NCBI GenBank assembly: GCA_029859645.1
Contig: JAOUCS010000020.1
Coordinates: 1-40,490, forward strand
Length of the DNA stretch: 40,490 nucleotides
Source: Lysobacterales bacterium
GTDB taxonomy: Bacteria; Pseudomonadota; Gammaproteobacteria; Xanthomonadales; SZUA-36
Direction: 5' to 3'
Under the pieces are notes generated by a model. It was not told the origin of the DNA, searched no databases, and saw only the letters and a list, made by a program, of their open reading frames with translations. How positions within the stretch are numbered: position 1 is the stretch's first letter; each line of letters starts with the position of its first letter. Position numbers and translations under genes: made by a program. Below, one piece after another: positions 13,141 to 21,825 of this stretch.

Positions 13141-14520
13141 ATGCCAGCCCCCAAACTCGCTACCGTCGAAAATCTGAAGGTTCCACCTCATTCCATTGAG
13201 GGCGAACAGGCGGTACTTGGGGGGCTGTTATTGTCTCCACGCGCGTTTGACCAGGTCGCGGATGTCATCACCGAAGCTGATTTCTACCGCGAAGATCACC
13301 GCCTGATCTTTCGCGCGATTCATGAACTGAGCAACAAGGGTAAACCCTGTGACGCGGTAACCGTTACCGAATGGTTCGAGTCACATGGGCTGGTGGAGCA
13401 GGTCGATGGCGGAGGCTACATCAGCCAGCTCGCTTCCAACACGCCCAGCGCCGCCAACGTCAAAGCCTACGCAGACATCGTCCGCGAAAAATCCATTCTA
13501 CGGCAGTTGATCGATACCGGCGCTGAGATTACATCCAGCTGTTTCGAATCAGATGGACGTGATAGCCGGGACTTGCTGGAAGAGGCAGAACGCAAGGTTT
13601 TTGCCATCGCCGACCAGGGTATGCGAACGGGTTCCGGTTTCGTAACCGTCCAGGACACTCTTAAGGAAGCCATCGACAAAATCCAGGAATTGCATGAATT
13701 TGAAGGTGAAATTACCGGCACGCCAACGGGTTTCAAGGATTTTGACAAGCTGACAGCCGGCCTGCAGGACTCCGATCTGATCATCGTGGCCGGGCGGCCT
13801 GCGATGGGTAAAACAACCCTGGCCATGAACATTGCTGAAAATGCCGCCATTAAGCATGACGTGCCCGTGGCGATATTCAGCATGGAAATGTCAGCGTTGC
13901 AACTGGTCATGCGCCTGTTTTCTTCGTTAGGCCAGATAGACCAGACACGCCTGCGGACAGGTAGTCTCGACGAGCTGGACTGGCCCAAGCTGACCTCGGC
14001 CATGAACCTCTTGCACAAGAGCCATTTGTATATCGATGAGACTCCGTCGCTGTCTCCATCGGAATTGCGTGCGCGGGCCCGCAGGCTCAAGCGCGAACAC
14101 AATATCGGGCTGATCGTGGTGGATTACCTGCAATTGATGGCCGTGCCGGGATCCAACGAAAACCGGGCGACCGAGATTGCCGAGATTTCCCGTTCTCTCA
14201 AGGCTATTGCCAAGGAACTGCATTTGCCGGTCATCGCCTTATCGCAGCTGAACCGCGCGCTGGAGCAACGGCCGAACAAGCGTCCGGTGATGGCTGATCT
14301 GCGTGAATCGGGCGCCATCGAGCAGGATGCAGACCTGATCGTCTTCATCTATCGTGACGAGGTATATAACGAGGATACGCCGGAGAAAGGCAAAGCCGAG
14401 ATCATCATTGGCAAGCACCGGAACGGCCCCACTGATACGGTCGCTCTGTCATTCCAGGGGCAATGGCTCAGGTTCGTCAACTACGCACCCGAGTACGCCT
14501 ACGCCCAGCCACACGAGTAG
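13141..14520 (+). CDS. dnaB: Replicative DNA helicase DnaB
   Basis: A 459-residue hexameric 5'-3' helicase of the replication fork. The N-terminal domain (PPHSIEGEQAVLGGLLLSPRAFDQV) binds primase. The RecA-like motor has Walker A GRPAMGKTT and Walker B LIVVDYLQLM, followed by SQLNRALEQRPNKRPVMADLRESG. Linkage to rplI is a common gammaproteobacterial arrangement. The AAGGA sits directly against the ATG, so initiation may be coupled to rplI. The stop lies 12 bases from the convergent pspF-like stop. Confidence 0.97.
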   Translation: MPAPKLATVENLKVPPHSIEGEQAVLGGLLLSPRAFDQVADVITEADFYREDHRLIFRAIHELSNKGKPCDAVTVTEWFESHGLVEQVDGGGYISQLASNTPSAANVKAYADIVREKSILRQLIDTGAEITSSCFESDGRDSRDLLEEAERKVFAIADQGMRTGSGFVTVQDTLKEAIDKIQELHEFEGEITGTPTGFKDFDKLTAGLQDSDLIIVAGRPAMGKTTLAMNIAENAAIKHDVPVAIFSMEMSALQLVMRLFSSLGQIDQTRLRTGSLDELDWPKLTSAMNLLHKSHLYIDETPSLSPSELRARARRLKREHNIGLIVVDYLQLMAVPGSNENRATEIAEISRSLKAIAKELHLPVIALSQLNRALEQRPNKRPVMADLRESGAIEQDADLIVFIYRDEVYNEDTPEKGKAEIIIGKHRNGPTDTVALSFQGQWLRFVNYAPEYAYAQPHE

Positions 14521-14540
14521 AAATTATATGGTCTACTCGT
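14513..14540. terminator. Inverted repeat formed by the two convergent stop regions
   Basis: ACGAGTAG (14513-14520) and CTACTCGT (14533-14540) pair perfectly around a 12-base AT-rich loop. They include the stop codons of both dnaB and the pspF-like gene. There is no U-run, so termination efficiency is doubtful. Confidence 0.3.
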
Positions 14541-15543
14541 CTTCGAATTCTGTCAGTTGGTACTTCCGCAAGTAACCCCGAAGCTGGTGGTAGGTCATGC
14601 CGAGATATTCGGCCGTTTTCTTCTGGTTAAAACGACATTTTTTTAACGCGGCCTGCAACAGCGCAATCTCTGTATTCTGAATGTGTTCCTTGAAGTCATA
14701 AGCGTCATCCGGGACGCTTCCAGCCTGGACGGGAGCATCGTCCTGTTTTTCACCGCCAGGTCTCCAGGGTGAATCAAACGGATCGAAGTTGATCTCAGAA
14801 ATGGGCTCGTCACTGCCCAGCGATCTGTAAACTGCCCGTTCGACGACATTTTTTAACTCGCGCACATTGCCGGGCCAGGCATAGTCCAGCAATAAATCGC
14901 GGGCCTGTTCAGAGAACCCTTCGAATAATTCCAGGCCAAGCTCACCGGACATCTTCACTGCAAAATGCTCTGCCAGTGGCAGGATGTCTTCCTGCCGCTC
15001 ACGCAGAGGGGGCAGGGTGATGACATCAAATGCCAGGCGGTCCAGCAGATCGGCCCGGAACTTACCCTGTTCGGCCAGAGCCGGAAGGTCTTCGTTGGTT
15101 GCGCCGATGATGCGAACATCCGTGCGGATCGTGTCATTGCCACCCACCCGCTCGAGTTCTCCGTATTCAATGACCCTGAGCACCTTTTCCTGCACCCGGT
15201 CAGAAGTATTTGCCAGCTCATCCAGGAACAGGCTGCCTTCGTTGGCGAGTTCAAACCGGCCCAGCCGCCTGCGTGTTGCGCCGGTGAACGAGCCCGCTTC
15301 GTGACCAAACAGCTCGGTTTCCAGCAGCGACTCCGCCAGAGCGGCGCAATTGAGCTTCACGAATGGGCGGTCCCAGCGGGGTGACAAAAAATGGATACGG
15401 GCTGCAACCAGCTCTTTACCGGTGCCGCGTTCACCAATGACAAGTACCGGCCGGTTTAACTGGGCCACGCGGGATACCCGTTCAAGCACCTCCAGAAAAA
15501 CCGGTGACTCGCCGATCAGAGGCTGTTCCTGTTGCCGATTCAT
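14533..15543 (-). CDS. pspF: PspF-like sigma-54-dependent transcription activator
   Basis: A 336-residue enhancer-binding protein without an N-terminal receiver domain. It starts almost directly with the AAA+ domain: Walker A GERGTGKE, sigma-54 contact loop GSFTGA (canonical GAFTGA), Walker B LFLDELAN, RVIEYGELERVGG, and the FRADLLDRLAF box. A linker is followed by a C-terminal Fis-type HTH (NQKKTAEYLGMTYHQLRGYL). The sequence follows E. coli PspF closely. PspF activates the envelope-stress psp operon when PspA releases it, but no pspABC genes are in this window. Confidence 0.88.
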   Translation of the reverse strand: MNRQQEQPLIGESPVFLEVLERVSRVAQLNRPVLVIGERGTGKELVAARIHFLSPRWDRPFVKLNCAALAESLLETELFGHEAGSFTGATRRRLGRFELANEGSLFLDELANTSDRVQEKVLRVIEYGELERVGGNDTIRTDVRIIGATNEDLPALAEQGKFRADLLDRLAFDVITLPPLRERQEDILPLAEHFAVKMSGELGLELFEGFSEQARDLLLDYAWPGNVRELKNVVERAVYRSLGSDEPISEINFDPFDSPWRPGGEKQDDAPVQAGSVPDDAYDFKEHIQNTEIALLQAALKKCRFNQKKTAEYLGMTYHQLRGYLRKYQLTEFEDE

Positions 15544-15774
15544 CCTGGTAGTGTTCTCGTGTGGCAGACCGCTATTGTAGGAAAATACGGGCGCTTGCGT
15601 AATGGGCTGTAGGTCACGGACGTGAGGATTCGACGTCTGCAGGCTGTTTATCGAGTGATTCGTTCATCTGTTCATTGTAAGAAAATAAACCCGATTGTCA
15701 TATGCGCTGGTGGTCACCGCCCCGATCTGTTACAAATTCGTCTGGTCCGGGGCAGGGAAACGAGACACCTTAAG

Positions 15775-17139
15775 ATGGGCAAAAATAAGACATCCTATAA
15801 ATGTGAGAACTGCCGTGCCTTGCTGAGCAAATGGTCGGGCCAGTGCCCCGAATGCCAGGAGTGGAATTGCGTGGTCGAATCAGTGGCCGTCGCAGCGCCG
15901 GCCGGTCGTTTGACAGGTTATTCGGGGCAACTCAGCAACGAAGTCAAAAACCTGGCCACGGTAGACCAGACCTCGGTCGACCGCATGGCGGTGGGTGTTG
16001 GCGAGCTTGACCGCGTCCTGGGCGGCGGCATCGTGCCTGGCTCAGTCATCTTGCTGGGTGGCGATCCCGGCATCGGTAAATCCACCCTGTTGATTCAGCT
16101 GGTGGCGGCGCTTGCCGGGCGGTTTCCCAGCTTGTACATCACAGGGGAAGAATCCCTGGACCAGCTCGGGATGCGGGCGCGGCGCCTGGAACTGTCACTG
16201 GAAGGCATCCGTTGCCTGACGGAAACTTCAGTCGAGCAGATTCTCGGCCATGCGGAGGCGGAAAAACCGCGCCTGATGATCATCGATTCCATCCAGACGG
16301 TCTACACAGAATCCCTCGGCTCTGCACCCGGTTCAGTGACCCAGATCCGGGAATCAGCCTCAGCGCTGGTGCGCTGGGCAAAAACCAACCACTGTTGCGT
16401 TGTGCTGGTCGGCCATGTCACCAAGGAGGGCGCACTTGCCGGCCCACGGGTGCTGGAGCACATGGTCGATGCGGTGCTGTATTTTGAAAGTGACGGCGGC
16501 AGCCGCTACCGCGTGATTCGCGCTGTAAAGAACCGGTTTGGAGCGGTCAATGAGCTGGGTATGTTCGCGATGACCGGCAAAGGGCTGAAGGAAGTCAAGA
16601 ACCCCTCCGCCATCTTCCTGTCGGGACATGAAAAGCCGGTTTCCGGCAGTGCTATCACGGTGGTGAGGGAAGGTACCCGGCCCATTTTGCTTGAAGTACA
16701 GGCGTTGGTAGATCTCAGCCATCTGAACAACCCAAGGCGAGTGGCTCTTGGCCTGGAGCAAAACCGCCTGGCCATGATGCTGGCCGTTTTGCACCGGCAT
16801 GGCGGCATTGCGCTGGCCGACCACGATGTATTCATCAACGTGGTGGGAGGCATGAGAATCAGCGAAACCGGGGCGGACCTTCCGATGCTGCTGGCGCTGT
16901 ATTCCAGTTTCCGCGACCGGCCTTTGCAGGAGGGGATGATCTGTTTTGGTGAAGTCGGGTTGTCGGGTGAAATCCGGCCGGTACCCGACGGTGAGCAACG
17001 CCTGAAAGAAGCGGCCGGTCACGGTTTCAAAGTGGCCGTGGTGCCTGTGGCCAATGCACCGCGCAAACCGCTGGCCGGGCTTTCGATCATACCTGCGCGC
17101 AATGTCTCCGAGACGCTGGAACGAATCGGCCGGGGATGA
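15775..17139 (+). CDS. radA: DNA repair protein RadA
   Basis: A 454-residue RecA-like branch-migration protein. The N-terminal zinc finger has Cys10, Cys13, Cys24 and Cys27 (CENC and CPEC). Walker A is GGDPGIGKST, and the RadA-specific KNRFG motif follows. The C-terminal Lon-protease-like domain includes GEVGLSGEIRPV. The frame is open further upstream to 15622, but family members begin close to the first CxxC, so I use the ATG at 15775 (MGKNKTSYKC). The Shine-Dalgarno sequence is weak. The last four bases overlap the acyltransferase gene. Confidence 0.95.
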   Translation: MGKNKTSYKCENCRALLSKWSGQCPECQEWNCVVESVAVAAPAGRLTGYSGQLSNEVKNLATVDQTSVDRMAVGVGELDRVLGGGIVPGSVILLGGDPGIGKSTLLIQLVAALAGRFPSLYITGEESLDQLGMRARRLELSLEGIRCLTETSVEQILGHAEAEKPRLMIIDSIQTVYTESLGSAPGSVTQIRESASALVRWAKTNHCCVVLVGHVTKEGALAGPRVLEHMVDAVLYFESDGGSRYRVIRAVKNRFGAVNELGMFAMTGKGLKEVKNPSAIFLSGHEKPVSGSAITVVREGTRPILLEVQALVDLSHLNNPRRVALGLEQNRLAMMLAVLHRHGGIALADHDVFINVVGGMRISETGADLPMLLALYSSFRDRPLQEGMICFGEVGLSGEIRPVPDGEQRLKEAAGHGFKVAVVPVANAPRKPLAGLSIIPARNVSETLERIGRG

Positions 17140-18260
17140 ACATCGACTGGAACCAGGGGTTTGTTCCGTCTGCTCAAACCTCCTCAGCCATCCGCATGGT
17201 CAGGCCCTTGCTGATTTTGTTGATGAGTTTTGCGCACTTTGCCCTGATCGATCACATGAGTCGCGTGAACACGGCTGCAACCCTTGACCTGGATAACTGG
17301 TTGATGGTGCTCCTCAAGTCCAGCCTGGCCAAAAGCGGGGTTCCGTTGCTGAGCCTGATTTCCGGATATCTCGCGGTGCTGAGCCTGGAAAAGTATGGCT
17401 ACCTGCAGGTTCTCATCAGGAAAGCCCGTCGCCTGGTCTGGCCGCTGATCTGGGCTAATCTGCTGTTTATTATCCTGATCACCTGGCCGGCACAGGCCCA
17501 GGACCCGGGTATCAGGCCAGATTTGCAGATACATCCCTTCAATGCTTTCGGCTGGTTCCAGGCGACTTTCGCGTTCTACAAGATTCCTGCCAATGAGCCG
17601 CTGTACTTTCTGAAAGACCTGTATACCTGTTTCCTGTTGCTGCCATTGCTGGCACTGGTCGCCCGGGTACGCTATCTGAACGTGGCTGTCATTTTCTGGA
17701 TGGCCTACAAGTGCATCTATCTCAAGTCGGCGTTTTTCCTCGAAATTTACCCGCTTTGGTTCATGCGCTTTGATATCGTGTTCGCATTCTACGTGGGCAT
17801 TCTGCTTTTTCACTGGAAACGGGATCTCGTCATCCACAGCCAGAAACTTAACGTGGGGCTGATTACATTGTTCCTGTTGGCTGCCGGCCTGGCGAGCGCA
17901 GTCTACGTCATGCTGGCGAAACCGGAACACCTTGAACTTTTTCTCTGGCTGGATTTCGCAGTAAAGCTGTGCAGCGTGCTGGGTTGTGTTGCCATCATGA
18001 GTTTGCTGGCCACGCATCCCGGGCGGATAACCCGCTTACTGGAATGGTTATCGCCTTACGCGTATTCGTTGTTCCTGACCCACCTGTTCGTGTTCACCTT
18101 TTTTACCAGGGCCTGGCGTAATCAACTGGGTGAGCCGGATTTCTTCGCCGCCAGCGGAGTGGCGTACATCACGGTGATGTTGTTCACCGCGGTGACGGCT
18201 GCGATTGGTTTGAAGGCAGCCTGGGGTTGGATCGTCAGCCGGGTGCGCGTTCCGGCTTGA
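17136..18260 (+). CDS. Acyltransferase 3-family membrane protein
   Basis: A 374-residue integral membrane protein with about ten hydrophobic segments. Members of this family O-acylate cell-surface sugars or other exported molecules. Compatible features are the RMVRPLLILLMSFAHFALI first helix with its histidine, GVPLLSLISGYLA in the second helix, and the late LEWLSPYAYSLFLTHLFVF. The start overlaps the radA stop (ATGA), so it is probably co-transcribed. The 3' end overlaps the convergent yfjD-like gene by 26 bp. The acceptor substrate is unknown. Confidence 0.78.
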   Translation: MNIDWNQGFVPSAQTSSAIRMVRPLLILLMSFAHFALIDHMSRVNTAATLDLDNWLMVLLKSSLAKSGVPLLSLISGYLAVLSLEKYGYLQVLIRKARRLVWPLIWANLLFIILITWPAQAQDPGIRPDLQIHPFNAFGWFQATFAFYKIPANEPLYFLKDLYTCFLLLPLLALVARVRYLNVAVIFWMAYKCIYLKSAFFLEIYPLWFMRFDIVFAFYVGILLFHWKRDLVIHSQKLNVGLITLFLLAAGLASAVYVMLAKPEHLELFLWLDFAVKLCSVLGCVAIMSLLATHPGRITRLLEWLSPYAYSLFLTHLFVFTFFTRAWRNQLGEPDFFAASGVAYITVMLFTAVTAAIGLKAAWGWIVSRVRVPA

Positions 18261-19500
18261 TCAGGACCTTTGCAATCACGTTGCCCCTGATTTCGAGGAT
18301 GGTCATGATGTGCGAGCCTATCCTGAGACTGGCCTTACCGTATGGGATTTCACCCAGTTCTTCGAGTAACAGGCCGTTGAGCGTACTGGCTTCGTCTTCC
18401 GGCAGGTCCCACTCCATGTTTCGGTTGAGCGTGCGAATCGACACCGCACCATCAACCAGGTAATTTCCGTCATCCAGTTTTCGGATATCCCGCGACTTGG
18501 CCCGGCTTTCGGCCGTGTATTCGCCAACGATTTCTTCCAGGATGTCGTCCAGAGTCACCAGCCCCTGGATATCGCCGTATTCATCGACAACCAGGCCCAT
18601 ACGCCGCTCCCGGCGCTGGAATTCCAGTAACTGCTGCGTCAATGCGGTGCCTTCAGGAATGAAGTAAGGCCGCCGGACAGAACGTTTCAGTTCGTCGAAG
18701 GTCAGGGCTCCATGCGCGAGCTTGGCGATCACCGTACGAATGTGCAATAGCCCTTCCACCTGGTCTATGGTGTCCCGGTAGACGGGCATCCGGGTGTAGT
18801 AAGTCTGGGTCAGCTGCAGCAGGATATCTTCCCAGTCATCATCCAGGTTTATGCCCACGATGTCCTGGCGCGGAATCATTACGTCTTCTACCGTGGCCTG
18901 TTCCAGGTCGAGGATGTTGACCAGCATGCGTTGGTGGTCGTCAGGGATGCGTTTGCCGCCTTCCTTCACCAGGGTCCGGAGTTCTTCCCGGTTGAGGTGT
19001 TCCATCAATTCGACATTGGTTTGAACCCGGAACGGTTTAAGCACCAGGTTGGCCAGGCCGTTAACCAGCCAAACCACCGGATACAGGATTTTCAGCAGAA
19101 TGAAAAGGACATAGGATGCCGGAAAGGCAATCCGCTCGGGATGCACGGCGGCGATGGTCTTGGGCGCTACTTCAGAAAAAATCAGGATGACAACGGTCAG
19201 TGCCAGCGATGCAATCCAAACGCCATTGACGCCAAACAGCCGGATGCCAATCACCGTGGCGATGGAGGCAGCCAGGATATTGACCAGGTTGTTGCCCAGC
19301 AGGATAAGCCCGATCAGCCGGTCGGGCGTGCGTAGCAGTCGTTGAGCCAGCCGGGCACCACGATGCCCCTTGTTGGCGAGGTGGCGAAGGCGGTACTTGT
19401 TGATCGCCATCAAGCCGGTTTCTGAACTGGAGAAGAATCCCGACAGCAGGATCAGGACCAGCAAAGTGATGTATAGGCTGCCAAGTGCAATATCTTCCAT
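18235..19500 (-). CDS. yfjD: YfjD/CorB-like transporter-associated protein (CNNM-CBS-CorC/HlyC)
   Basis: A 421-residue inner-membrane protein. The N-terminal DUF21/CNNM transmembrane domain (LLSGFFSSSETGLMAINKYRLRHLA, GNNLVNILAASIAT) is followed by a CBS pair (VEDVMIPRQDIVGI; VVDEYGDIQGLVTLDDILEEIVG). The C-terminal CorC/HlyC domain contains DGNYLVDGAVSIRTLNR. Relatives are linked to magnesium or cobalt efflux. Three bases separate it from ypjD on the same strand, and ffh is next, reproducing the E. coli ffh-ypjD-yfjD cluster. Confidence 0.9.
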   Translation of the reverse strand: MEDIALGSLYITLLVLILLSGFFSSSETGLMAINKYRLRHLANKGHRGARLAQRLLRTPDRLIGLILLGNNLVNILAASIATVIGIRLFGVNGVWIASLALTVVILIFSEVAPKTIAAVHPERIAFPASYVLFILLKILYPVVWLVNGLANLVLKPFRVQTNVELMEHLNREELRTLVKEGGKRIPDDHQRMLVNILDLEQATVEDVMIPRQDIVGINLDDDWEDILLQLTQTYYTRMPVYRDTIDQVEGLLHIRTVIAKLAHGALTFDELKRSVRRPYFIPEGTALTQQLLEFQRRERRMGLVVDEYGDIQGLVTLDDILEEIVGEYTAESRAKSRDIRKLDDGNYLVDGAVSIRTLNRNMEWDLPEDEASTLNGLLLEELGEIPYGKASLRIGSHIMTILEIRGNVIAKVLIKPERAPG

Positions 19501-19503
19501 CGG

Positions 19504-20319
19504 TCAGGACTGCCAGCTTTTGCCGAGGATCATTTCCAGCACGAGTTTGCTTCCAAAATAGGCGAGTACCAAAAGAACGATGCCGGCCAGTGTGAGCCTG
19601 ACAGCCAGGCTGCCTCGCCAGCCATAACGCCAGCGGCCCCAGAGCATGATGCCAAACAGCAACCAGGTCATGATCGACAGGATGGTTTTATGCACCAGGT
19701 GCTGGGCGAAGATGTCATCGATGAACATGATGCCGGACAACAACGACAGGGAGAGCAATGCAAATCCCGCGGCGATGGTTTTGAACAACAGGTCTTCCAT
19801 GACCTCCAGCGGCGGCAGGCTACGGACCAGCGGGCTGAGGTGGTGGCGCCGGAGCACATGATCGATGATAAAAACGAAGAACGCATAAACACCGGCGATA
19901 CTGATCAGGCCAAAGGCCAGAACCGAGCTGATCACGTGTACCGCGATGCCCGGGGAGGCTTCGCCGAGTGCATAACCGCCATGCGGCAAAATCCATTCCA
20001 GCAACAGGATGCCACCGGCGATGGGCAATGCCACCAGCCCCGCGGCATACAGAGCAGGACGGGAAAATGTCGAGGTGAGCAACAAAACCATCACCACGAG
20101 TGCGCAAAGCGACAACAGGTGGGGCAGGCTGACATCGGGAACTGACTGGCCGAACCAGTGGCTGTACTGAGCGCCGGCGTGAATCAGTGTGCCCAGCGCG
20201 GCAAAGGCGAAAGACGTATTGCGCAATCCGACGGAGCGCTTCCTGATAAAGCCGAATAACAGTACGGCGGCGATGAAATAAAAAGCCGCGGCCAGGACCA
20301 GAGGAAATTCGTGGGTCAT
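19504..20319 (-). CDS. ypjD: YpjD-like cytochrome c assembly (CcsA-type) membrane protein
   Basis: A 271-residue membrane protein with eight predicted hydrophobic segments. The CcsA/CcmC-type assembly domain is recognised by LLEWILPHGGYALGEASPGIAVHVISSVLAF and the later HKTILSIMTWLLFGIMLWGRWRYGWRG with its conserved histidine. Its role is not well defined in E. coli. I chose ATG at 20319 (MTHEFPL) because GGAAC lies upstream; a TTG seven codons earlier is also in frame. It is divergent from ffh and followed by yfjD. Confidence 0.87.
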   Translation of the reverse strand: MTHEFPLVLAAAFYFIAAVLLFGFIRKRSVGLRNTSFAFAALGTLIHAGAQYSHWFGQSVPDVSLPHLLSLCALVVMVLLLTSTFSRPALYAAGLVALPIAGGILLLEWILPHGGYALGEASPGIAVHVISSVLAFGLISIAGVYAFFVFIIDHVLRRHHLSPLVRSLPPLEVMEDLLFKTIAAGFALLSLSLLSGIMFIDDIFAQHLVHKTILSIMTWLLFGIMLWGRWRYGWRGSLAVRLTLAGIVLLVLAYFGSKLVLEMILGKSWQS

Positions 20320-20426
20320 TTCGTTCCGATAATAGATCAAATCTGAGGCTATAATACCTGACTAATCAACAGCTGTTTACAATACATATCAATCGACCAG
20401 AAGCAGGTTTGATTCCGGAGTGATTC

Positions 20427-21812
20427 ATGTTTGAAAATTTGACCGAGCGCCTGTCTCGCACGGTGCAGCAACTGCGCGGCAAAGGCCGCCTGACCGAAGA
20501 TGGCATCAAGGCCACCCTGCGGGAAGTTCGCATCGCTTTGCTCGAAGCCGATGTGGCTTTGCCCGTAGTCCAGACCTTTGTCAGCGAAGTCCGTGAGAAG
20601 GCTCTTGGCCAGGAAGTGCTGAAGAGCCTGACGCCAGGCCAGGCCATGGTCAAGCTGGTTCATGACGAACTGGTTCAGATCATGGGTGTCGAAAACGAGG
20701 CTTTGGACCTGAGGGCCCAGCCCCCGGTGGCCGTGTTGATGGCCGGGCTGCAAGGCTCCGGCAAGACTACCACGACAGCCAAACTCGCCCGCTTGCTGAT
20801 CGAACAGGAAAAAAAGCGCGTCATGGTGGTGAGTTGTGACGTGTACAGGCCTGCGGCCATCGAGCAACTCAAAACGCTGGCCGCGCAGGTCGGGGCTATT
20901 TTCCAGCCCTCCAGCGTCAACCAGAAGCCGGCGAACATCGCCCTTGAGGCCATGAACGAAGCCCGCAAACAGATGTGCGACGTGCTACTGGTGGATACGG
21001 CGGGTCGTTTGCACGTCGATGCAGACATGATGTCCGAAATTCGGGACATTCATACCGCCGTCAATCCACATGAGACCCTTTTCGTGGTTGACGCCATGAC
21101 GGGCCAGGATGCGGCAAACACGGCAGCAGCGTTCAACCAGGCGCTGCCACTGACCGGGATCGTGCTGACCAAGACCGATGGTGATGCCCGCGGCGGCGCC
21201 GCTCTGTCTGTCCGGCATATTACGGGTAAGCCGGTCAAATTCCTGGGTTCGGGTGAAAAAACCGATGCGCTGCAGCCGTTTCACCCGGAACGCGTGGCGT
21301 CACGTATTCTCGGCATGGGTGACGTACTGTCCCTGGTCGAGGAAGTTCATCGCAAAGTTGACCAGAAAGAAGCCGAGAAACTGGTCAAAAAAATTCGTAC
21401 CGGTCGCGGCTTCAGCCTTGATGACTTCAAAAGCCAGTTGGAGCAGATGCAAAACATGGGTGGACTGGGCGGCCTGGTCGATAAACTGCCCGGAATGAGC
21501 AACATTCCCGACCAGGTCAAGAACCAGGTGGGTGATCGCCAAACGGTGCAGATGATCGCCATCATCAATTCGATGACCCCGCATGAGCGCCAGTTTCCGG
21601 ACGTCATTCGCGGTTCGCGGAAAAAACGGATAGCGATGGGTTCAGGCACCCAGATTCAGGCCGTCAATCGCTTGCTCAAGCAGCACATGCAAATGCAGAA
21701 AATGATGAAAAAAATGGGCAAGGGTGGCATGGCGAGGATGATGAAAAAGATGGGACAATTGAAGGGTCAGATGCCGCCGGGAAAATTCCCTGGCGGAAAG
21801 ATGCCTTTTTAG
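20427..21812 (+). CDS. ffh: Signal recognition particle protein Ffh
   Basis: A 461-residue GTPase that binds signal sequences and 4.5S RNA and targets inner-membrane proteins co-translationally. The N domain (MFENLTERLSRTVQQLRGKGRLTE) leads to the G domain with P-loop GLQGSGKTTT, DTAGRL and TKTDGDARGG. The methionine-rich M domain (MQMQKMMKKMGKGGMARMMKKMG) ends the protein. TATAAT at 20350-20355 may be the -10 element. The PhoX-like gene follows 13 bases later. Confidence 0.97.
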   Translation: MFENLTERLSRTVQQLRGKGRLTEDGIKATLREVRIALLEADVALPVVQTFVSEVREKALGQEVLKSLTPGQAMVKLVHDELVQIMGVENEALDLRAQPPVAVLMAGLQGSGKTTTTAKLARLLIEQEKKRVMVVSCDVYRPAAIEQLKTLAAQVGAIFQPSSVNQKPANIALEAMNEARKQMCDVLLVDTAGRLHVDADMMSEIRDIHTAVNPHETLFVVDAMTGQDAANTAAAFNQALPLTGIVLTKTDGDARGGAALSVRHITGKPVKFLGSGEKTDALQPFHPERVASRILGMGDVLSLVEEVHRKVDQKEAEKLVKKIRTGRGFSLDDFKSQLEQMQNMGGLGGLVDKLPGMSNIPDQVKNQVGDRQTVQMIAIINSMTPHERQFPDVIRGSRKKRIAMGSGTQIQAVNRLLKQHMQMQKMMKKMGKGGMARMMKKMGQLKGQMPPGKFPGGKMPF

Positions 21813-21825
21813 CAAGGACTGAGCT

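Noticed and set aside
15622..15774. 51-residue N-terminal extension of RadA
   Set aside because: Homologues start just before the first CxxC finger, and the extension has no family similarity.
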